From Nafulsella turpanensis ZLM-10 (GTDB taxonomy: Bacteria > Bacteroidota > Bacteroidia > Cytophagales > Cyclobacteriaceae), in NCBI RefSeq assembly GCF_000346615.1, contig NZ_ANNU01000016.1:1-64000 (forward strand): a DNA stretch of 64,000 nucleotides, written 5' to 3'. Below, piece by piece: positions 62,645 to 64,000 of the stretch. The notes beneath the pieces are model-generated. The model saw only the letters and a program-made list of their open reading frames with translations, searched no databases and was not told the DNA's origin. Numbering within the stretch: the stretch's first letter is position 1; each line of letters begins with the position of its first letter. The position numbers and the translations under genes were made by a program.

Positions 62645-63146
62645 GCTTACCAAAAGACGCAATACTTCTTATTCCAAAGCGTTAGGGGAATGGAAGCGCC
62701 TCTTCGGTAAAGGGGGATGTTTGTTAAGGGAGGTGCCTTTTTTATTGTTTTTCCATCATTTTTCTTGAATATGTTTGTTTAAGTGGAGATAATACTTAAT
62801 TTTCACCTAATGTTATAAGTGGAAAGTAGCTGAAAAGAATATTACAAAATTTTCTTACTACTTCATTGCCTGTGTATTAGGTAAAGGGAGGTTTAAAAAG
62901 GGAAAATAATTTAAGCCGGAGGTAATATTTTCATTGTTTTTCCTGCTAATGCCTTTATATCTGAGCCTATCCAGTAAAGAATTTTGGTGCCTGAAAATGT
63001 TTTTGCTGATGATCGGCGAAGGGATGTAGATCAGCTAAAGAATTCAGTTGCACGTTCTCTGTCCTTTTCCGGATGCAGGCCCTTATTAGCCGGTTTACAA
63101 TCTTAATGCCAACAACACCAACACTCTAACCAATAAAATTGTATTC
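62645..63146. other. Intergenic region, 502 bases
   Basis: It contains the imperfect hairpin at 62696-62743 and then AT-rich sequence up to the GRAS gene. A TAAAATTG box (63133-63140) directly before the GRAS start differs from the -7 consensus at one base. No gene is seen. Confidence 0.4.
62696..62743 (+). terminator. Possible terminator of the GH13 pair
   Basis: GCGCCTCTT and AAGGGAGGTGC pair imperfectly and a T6 run follows. It lies about 50 bases past the stop. Confidence 0.4.
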
Positions 63147-64000
63147 ATGAATAACCTTATCCAGGAAGAAATCCCGCTGAAAGCAGGGGGACAGGTACCG
63201 GCCCCCCTGCTGGAGGCCGCCGATGCCATAATGAACGGTCAGGATGAAGTGGCTGCCGCTTTACTGTCCTCTTTTGAGCCTGCCGATGATATTAGCAGAA
63301 TTTGCGCCCAGGCCATTTTGGGGCAGAAAAAAGGAGCCGATCATATTTACCTGAGCGGCTTAACCGATAAAGACAAGCAGATAAATGTGTTTGACCTTGT
63401 GTTGCAAAATGTTGATTCGGTACGGGTGGCCACAGGTACCGCTTTTAACATGATGCGTGACTTCTACAGCCAGGGGCAGCGTTCCTTTACCCACTTTAAC
63501 ATAGGAATCGGTAAAGGCCACTTTGAGGTGCAATTGATTAAAGCCCTTGCCGAGGGGCAAAAAACACTGCCTTCGCTCATTAAAATGGTGGGACTCGATA
63601 TAGATGAGTACTCTTTAAAAGAAGCAGGTGAAAATATTAGCAGGGCAGCCACTCAATACCTGCCGCCGGATGTTAAAGTGGAGTATACCGCTATTTGTGC
63701 CTTTGCCGAGAAAGTGCCGGAAGAAATGTGGGAGCAGCTGAGAGAGCATGAAACCGATTCGCTGGGTGTTATTTCGGCCTTTACCCTGCACCACTTATCC
63801 GCGGCAAGAGATCGCCACAAGGTGCTCAGTAATATAGCTGCCTGCCGGGCAGGTGTATTTTTGCAGATTGAGCCGGATGTGAACCACTTTACACCTGATT
63901 TGCGCGACAGGCTGGTCAATTGCTGGACCCACTTTGGCACGCTCTTTAAGCTGATAGACCAGAAGGGCCTGCAGGAGGTAGAATCTAACGCATTAAAGTA
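63147..64000 (+). CDS. Bacterial GRAS-family protein (partial, 3' end cut)
   Basis: 284 codons are visible before the window ends. The product begins MNNLIQEEIPLKAGG. Residues about 125-165 read FNIGIGKGHFEVQLIKALAE, then PSLIKMVGLDID, a Rossmann-type SAM-binding start. Later, LGVISAFTLHHLSAARDR and VFLQIEPDVNHFTPDLRDRL follow, with WTHFGTLFKLID at the end. These match the order of motifs in the GRAS family (plant growth regulators such as DELLA) and their bacterial relatives, which are thought to be methyltransferase-like small-molecule-binding proteins. The gene was not in an operon with the GH13 pair, which ends about 500 bases upstream. The ligand and function are unknown. Confidence 0.78.
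   Translation, partial: MNNLIQEEIPLKAGGQVPAPLLEAADAIMNGQDEVAAALLSSFEPADDISRICAQAILGQKKGADHIYLSGLTDKDKQINVFDLVLQNVDSVRVATGTAFNMMRDFYSQGQRSFTHFNIGIGKGHFEVQLIKALAEGQKTLPSLIKMVGLDIDEYSLKEAGENISRAATQYLPPDVKVEYTAICAFAEKVPEEMWEQLREHETDSLGVISAFTLHHLSAARDRHKVLSNIAACRAGVFLQIEPDVNHFTPDLRDRLVNCWTHFGTLFKLIDQKGLQEVESNALK

Noticed and set aside
1-64000. CRISPR arrays, prophage genes and toxin-antitoxin pairs
   Set aside because: I found no regular direct-repeat arrays, no phage structural or integrase genes, and no convincing pairs of small overlapping genes of those types.

Overview
The window looks like chromosomal DNA of a Bacteroidetes bacterium, probably of the order Cytophagales. The evidence is a SusC/SusD pair with a SusR-like regulator, acidic lipoprotein export signals after the lipobox, a relic of an ISAon1-type transposase, bacterial GH3 and GRAS family genes, and promoters of the Bacteroidetes type (TTG, then about 17 to 23 bases, then TAnnTTTG). 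The species cannot be named from the sequence. Both window edges cut a gene: a sugar nucleotidyltransferase on the left and a GRAS-like protein on the right.

Positions 1 to 38.6 kb are mostly core functions, largely on the minus strand. They include a CLC chloride protein, two exported thioredoxin-fold proteins, GH3 + lptB, recJ, rmuC, a SPOR protein, fumC, a cupin, a PAS histidine kinase, a DUF1963 protein, an Omp85-type barrel, two metalloproteases (HEVGH type and M1), a single-domain response regulator, an M23 peptidase, a copper-type P-ATPase, a DsbD-like reductase, a SIMPL protein, a phosphoribosyltransferase paired with a hydrolase-fold protein that has lost catalytic residues, an SDR, a D-threonine aldolase-like PLP enzyme, a TrmH-type methyltransferase and mutS. 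tRNA-Gly(GCC) and tRNA-Leu(TAA) follow mutS.

Positions 38.6 to 39.7 kb form a gene-poor stretch with a decayed ISAon1-type transposase. It abuts the main accessory locus, a Sus-like polysaccharide utilisation locus at 39.4 to 52.5 kb. The order is susC, susD, a GH71/99-like lipoprotein, a SusE/F-like lipoprotein, a GH97 alpha-glucosidase (SusB type), a second GH71/99-like enzyme, and a convergent SusR-like membrane regulator. In the inferred scheme, surface lipoproteins bind and cut an alpha-glucan-like polymer, SusCD imports the pieces, the soluble GH71/99-like enzyme and GH97 finish digestion in the periplasm, and the SusR-like protein senses products. No GH13 enzyme lies inside the locus; the GH71/99-like enzymes sit where an endo-acting amylase would be expected.

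Positions 53.1 to 58.3 kb hold an iron/siderophore uptake operon: a TonB-dependent receptor that appears truncated at its C-terminus, a DUF4198 protein, two small membrane proteins and a PepSY membrane protein. Then come a sensory-rhodopsin-transducer-family protein (minus), a pair of nearly abutting GH13 enzymes (plus), and the GRAS-like gene at the right edge.

The strongest leads are the GH71/99-centred Sus-like locus, the bacterial GRAS protein, the apparent pseudo-hydrolase beside the phosphoribosyltransferase, the truncated receptor, and the long perfect-arm palindrome at 31.3 kb.
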